Part shown: piece after piece, positions 4,832 through 7,663 of the stretch
Numbering within the stretch: the first letter of the stretch is position 1
Layout: the number at the start of each line of letters is the position of its first letter
Assembly: GCA_033764265.1 (NCBI GenBank)
Contig: JANRJB010000013.1
Location: 1-7,663, forward strand
Reading direction: 5' to 3'
DNA from: VGEM01 sp033764265
GTDB lineage: Bacteria; Pseudomonadota; Alphaproteobacteria; Rhodospirillales; Rhodospirillaceae
DNA length: 7,663 nucleotides
Position numbers and translations under genes: made by a program
Notes under the pieces: model-generated
The model's input: the letters and a program-made list of their open reading frames with translations, nothing else
Told to the model about the DNA's origin: nothing
The model's database searches: none

Positions 4832-7504
4832 TCAGTAATTCACGCGCACGCCGGCCAAGTACCGCCGGCCGAAACCTTCGATTTCGTAGGGGCGGTCCTT
4901 GGTGCCTTCGTAGCGGAAGCCGATGTCGTCGGTGAGGTTGTTGGCGTCGAAGTAGACGCCGACGTAGTCGTTGATCTGGTAGCGCGCCGAGAAATCGAGC
5001 CGCTCGGCCGCGCCCCACAACAGGTCGCCGCCCTCGATCTGCGCCACGTCGTCGACCCAGCCGGTGCGATGCTGGTAGCTGAGCCGCGTCGACAGTCCGA
5101 AGTTCTCGTAGAACACCGCCAAGTTGGTGACGCGCTTGGAGGTGCCGGGAAAGCGCACGGTGCGACCCTGCGGCGTGCGGAAATCGCCGTCGATCAAGGC
5201 GACGTTGGCCTGGATGCCGAAGCCGTCCCACGGCGCGGGCAGGAAGGTCCAGGGATGGTTGTAGGTGAACTCCACGCCGTACAGCTTGCCGTCGTCGCCG
5301 TTGAGCGTGGTGGTGAAGCGGTAATTCGACCGGTCGATGCCGCCGAAATTGAAGCGCGTATCGCCGACGCGGGTGGTGCTGTCGAACAGCACGTCCTTCA
5401 CGTCGCGGTAAAAGCCGTTGACGGCCAACAGCGCCGCGTCGTCGAAGTACCATTCGAGCGAGCTGTCGATGCCGATGGCTTTTTCGGGCTTCAGGTTGGG
5501 GTTGCCGCCGGTGACGGTTTCCAGCGCGGCGATATCGTTGATGGTTTGGGTGGCGCGCAGCTCGTTGAAGCTGGGTCGCGCCGCGCCCGACACGCCGGAC
5601 ACGCGGAATTTCAGCTCGTCGTCGAAATCGTAGGTCCAGTGGATGCTGGGGAACACGAGCGTGCTGTCGGCGTCGATCGATACCGGGTTGCGCACCGGCA
5701 CGCCGCCGGCTCCAGCGGTGACAGCCACGCCGGTCGAGGTGATGCCGACATGCTCGACGCGCACGCCCGCGATCAGGGTCTGGCGATCCCAGGTCCAGGT
5801 GTTCATCGCGTAGCCGGCGTAAATGTCCTCGTCCACCATGTTGGCAAGCGAGGGGTCGCGCACCGGCAGCGGATAGGTGCCGCGCCCGGCGGCGTTGGCC
5901 GCGCGCGCAGCATCGAGCAGCACGTCGAGCTGCTTGCGCATGCCGACGTTGTCGATGTAGGTCCAGCTGTAGCCGCGGTCGACGTCTTCGTCGATCGGCT
6001 CGGAAGTCACGAAGGCGAGCGGCGTCCACGGCACGCCGAGTTCGGCCGCCGCGGTGCGCAACACCAGCGTGCCGGCCGTACCGTTGGGCCGCAGCGACGA
6101 GACGTTGCCGGGATCGGTCGACTTGCGCAGATCGACCTGTCCGCCCAGCTTGAAGGTGGCGTCGGCGCCGAACATCGCCCAGGCGCGTTCCACGTCTCCT
6201 TTGGCGGTGTAGGCCTTGGTCTTGGTGCCCAGCCCGAAATAGAACAGCGATTCGAAGTCGAACGCCTGCTGGTTCAGGCTGGTGCGCGGCGCACCGCGCG
6301 ACAGCACGCCGCCGGTGGACACGGTGTCGAACAGGCTGATGACCGGGTAGCGGCCGTCGCGCGCGTCCACCGTCATCGACGGACGCAGGGCGGCGTTGTT
6401 GGCCGACTGGAAAACCAGCGGCAGGTCGGTGTCGTCCTCGGTCTCGGTGTAGGCCGCCGTCCACGACGCCGACCAGTCGGACCATTCGTGCCGGCCTTTG
6501 AGCGCGTTGTAGAAGGTGGAGTTGAAGTAGTCGCCCTTCTCGAACGCCCCCTGCACCGGCACCGCCACCAGATCGGCCGTGGTCGCCGTGCGCGTGCCCG
6601 AGCGCGCGCCGGAGTAGGAGAAGGTGTACTGGTTGCGCTCTTCGTCGTCCTTGAACTCGGTATAGAGGCTGTTGAAGCTGACGACGTGGCCGTCGGCAGG
6701 CGCGAACTCCACCTTGCCCGACAGCGAGTTGGTTTCGCGCACGATGATGTACTTGGCGGTGCGCAGATTGAGCAACGCGCTGCCGGCCGCCACGGGTGCG
6801 TAGCGCGGCTCGGTGTTGTCGGTCTGCTGCTCGAACTCGAAGTGCGATCCGGCCAGGACCACGCCAATGGTCTCGTTGGCCCACGACACGCGGCCGGCCA
6901 GTTGCTGTTGCGGTCCGCCGCCCAAGTCTATCGTGCCGTAGCCTGCCTGCACCTGCGCCGACCAGTCGGGGGTGCGCAGGGGCGAGAACGTCTCGATGTC
7001 GACGCGGCCCGCCAGCGCCTCGGCCGGCATGTCGGGCATCAGCGTCTTGTTGACGACCACGCGGTCGATCAGCGCCGCCGGCACGGAATCGAAACGGAAC
7101 ACGCGATCCTGAGCGCCCAGCACGTTGATGCCGTCGAACGCCACCGCGGTCCAGCGCGCCGGCGCGCCGCGCACCTGGATGAAGCGCTCCTGGCCCTGGT
7201 CGCGCTGCACCGCCACCGCCGGCAGACGTGCCAGCGCGGCCGCCGCGGTCAAATCTGGGAAGCGGCCGATGGTGTCGGACGCGATCACGTTGACGACGTT
7301 GTCGGCGTCTTTCTGGGCGGCCAACGAGGCTTCAAGGCTGTCGCGGATCGGCCGGGCGACCACCACCAGTTCCTCGATCAGCTCTCGATCGGCCGTCTCC
7401 TGGCGCGGCAGGGTCTGCGCCGATTGTCCGGTTTGCGCCATCACCGGCGCAGCCGTCAGGACCGACATGGCCACCAGCCACGCCTTGAACGAAACATTCT
7501 TCAC
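4832..7504 (-). CDS. TonB-dependent outer-membrane receptor (Xanthomonas/Caulobacter class)
   Basis: 890-residue outer-membrane active transporter that should import a ligand using TonB energy. Signal peptide MKNVSFKAWLVAMSVLTAAP then VMA, cleavage after Ala23. A TonB-box-like stretch EELVVVAR lies at 44-51. The plug (about 55-175) includes IASDTIGRFPDLTAAAALAR, FIQVRG, VAFDGINVLG and VVVNKTLMPDMPAEALAGRV, the last close to the 'S.TPDM.A.A.GG.V' signature of the TonB-Xanth-Caul class. The barrel shows many alternating strands, a late YGVEFTYNHPWTFLP segment near 740, and ends GRRYLAGVRVNY with a terminal aromatic, as outer-membrane barrels do. Length is normal and no frameshift is seen. There is no N-terminal STN signalling domain, so FecI/FecR-type control is not expected from the protein. 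The start is GTG 7502-7504, with AGGAG 9 nt upstream; that site lies in a hairpin. First gene of the presumed operon with the two phosphatases. The ligand cannot be told from sequence. Confidence 0.95.
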   Translation of the reverse strand: MKNVSFKAWLVAMSVLTAAPVMAQTGQSAQTLPRQETADRELIEELVVVARPIRDSLEASLAAQKDADNVVNVIASDTIGRFPDLTAAAALARLPAVAVQRDQGQERFIQVRGAPARWTAVAFDGINVLGAQDRVFRFDSVPAALIDRVVVNKTLMPDMPAEALAGRVDIETFSPLRTPDWSAQVQAGYGTIDLGGGPQQQLAGRVSWANETIGVVLAGSHFEFEQQTDNTEPRYAPVAAGSALLNLRTAKYIIVRETNSLSGKVEFAPADGHVVSFNSLYTEFKDDEERNQYTFSYSGARSGTRTATTADLVAVPVQGAFEKGDYFNSTFYNALKGRHEWSDWSASWTAAYTETEDDTDLPLVFQSANNAALRPSMTVDARDGRYPVISLFDTVSTGGVLSRGAPRTSLNQQAFDFESLFYFGLGTKTKAYTAKGDVERAWAMFGADATFKLGGQVDLRKSTDPGNVSSLRPNGTAGTLVLRTAAAELGVPWTPLAFVTSEPIDEDVDRGYSWTYIDNVGMRKQLDVLLDAARAANAAGRGTYPLPVRDPSLANMVDEDIYAGYAMNTWTWDRQTLIAGVRVEHVGITSTGVAVTAGAGGVPVRNPVSIDADSTLVFPSIHWTYDFDDELKFRVSGVSGAARPSFNELRATQTINDIAALETVTGGNPNLKPEKAIGIDSSLEWYFDDAALLAVNGFYRDVKDVLFDSTTRVGDTRFNFGGIDRSNYRFTTTLNGDDGKLYGVEFTYNHPWTFLPAPWDGFGIQANVALIDGDFRTPQGRTVRFPGTSKRVTNLAVFYENFGLSTRLSYQHRTGWVDDVAQIEGGDLLWGAAERLDFSARYQINDYVGVYFDANNLTDDIGFRYEGTKDRPYEIEGFGRRYLAGVRVNY

Positions 7505-7510
7505 AGTGCA

Positions 7511-7534
7511 ACGCTCCTAAGAATTCAGGAGCGT
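7511..7534 (-). promoter_or_regulatory. Inverted repeat sequestering the ribosome-binding site of the TonB receptor gene
   Basis: On the + strand ACGCTCCT (7511-7518) and AGGAGCGT (7527-7534) are perfect reverse complements separated by AAGAATTC. In the receptor mRNA this is an 8-bp stem with an 8-nt loop, and its 3' arm contains the Shine-Dalgarno AGGAG (7514-7518). The stem ends 6 nt before the GTG start. When folded it would hide the ribosome site, so it could act as a translational switch (thermometer-like, protein-bound or opened by another RNA). The same dyad could instead be a DNA operator. The pairing is seen; the function is inferred. Confidence 0.6.
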
Positions 7535-7603
7535 GGTCTACGGGCGGGGCGGCGACGGTCCCGTTGAGGTTCGGTGAATGTTGCGTGATACCGGCGCGCG
7601 AGG
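7535..7603 (-). other. Presumed promoter region of the receptor-phosphatase operon, no clear motif
   Basis: These 69 bases separate the hairpin from the open tail at the window edge and should hold the operon promoter if the edge gene is not co-transcribed. I found no convincing -35/-10 pair, PHO box or Fur box; TATCAC in the region is only a weak -10 candidate. GC-rich alphaproteobacterial promoters are often not recognisable by eye. Confidence 0.3.
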
Positions 7604-7663
7604 CTACGGAACTTGCGGCGTCGACGCGCCTTTGTCCTTGATGATGCCGCGGAGAATCGTGTT
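7604..7663 (-). CDS. Possible C-terminal tail of an upstream gene (partial)
   Basis: From the right edge the - strand reads 19 codons, NTILRGIIKDKGASTPQVP, then TAG at 7604-7606. The mixed composition is protein-like, and the position about 97 bp before the receptor start fits the end of a co-directional gene. I do not recognise the family, and 19 residues are too few to exclude a chance open frame. The 5' part lies outside the window. Confidence 0.35.
   Translation of the reverse strand, partial: NTILRGIIKDKGASTPQVP

Noticed and set aside
3514..4935. Long + strand open frame (473 codons) opposite the phosphatase genes
   Set aside because: Antisense shadow of two genes with intact motifs; it runs across two gene boundaries and has no recognisable domain.
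7519..7526. GAATTC in the hairpin loop as a meaningful palindrome
   Set aside because: A six-base palindrome is expected by chance; the informative structure is the 8-bp arms around it.
5069..7567. Very long + strand open frame (832 codons) opposite the TonB receptor
   Set aside because: It mirrors the receptor's codons in GC-rich DNA, its product is dominated by Arg, Gly, Val and His with no domain, and the receptor frame has clear family motifs from end to end.

Overview
The window looks like chromosome of a GC-rich, Gram-negative proteobacterium, most likely an alphaproteobacterium of the Caulobacterales/Sphingomonadales type. The TonB-dependent receptor has the plug wording typical of the Xanthomonas/Caulobacter class, the kinase has the 'AHDFNN' H-box common in alphaproteobacteria, and several products carry Sec signal peptides. 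This assignment rests on family resemblance only, not on a marker gene.

Left part (1-2141, + strand): the 3' part of a hybrid sensor histidine kinase (HisKA end, HATPase, receiver) cut by the window edge; then a decayed C-terminal fragment of a major facilitator transporter with two compensating frameshifts; then an intact small secreted DUF1330-type protein. A GC-rich hairpin lies at the convergent junction that follows.

Right part (2183-7663, - strand): read in the direction of transcription, a large TonB-dependent outer-membrane receptor is followed 25 nt later by a secreted protein-tyrosine-phosphatase-like enzyme, and 31 nt after that by a second, paralogous one. The three very probably form one operon. 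A small hypothetical protein follows. At the far right edge a 19-residue open frame may be the tail of another - strand gene.

The operon suggests a surface-to-periplasm pathway: the receptor imports a substrate across the outer membrane and two periplasmic CX5R phosphatases act on it or on periplasmic or envelope targets. Two things stand out. First, the paralogs differ in the catalytic P-loop: one has the canonical HCTAGKDRTG, the other NCSAGQDRTG, with the usual His replaced by Asn and Lys by Gln. Second, the receptor's Shine-Dalgarno sequence lies inside the 3' arm of a perfect 8-bp inverted repeat immediately upstream of its GTG start, so translation of the first gene could be gated by RNA structure. 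No CRISPR array, insertion sequence, tRNA or rRNA was seen.
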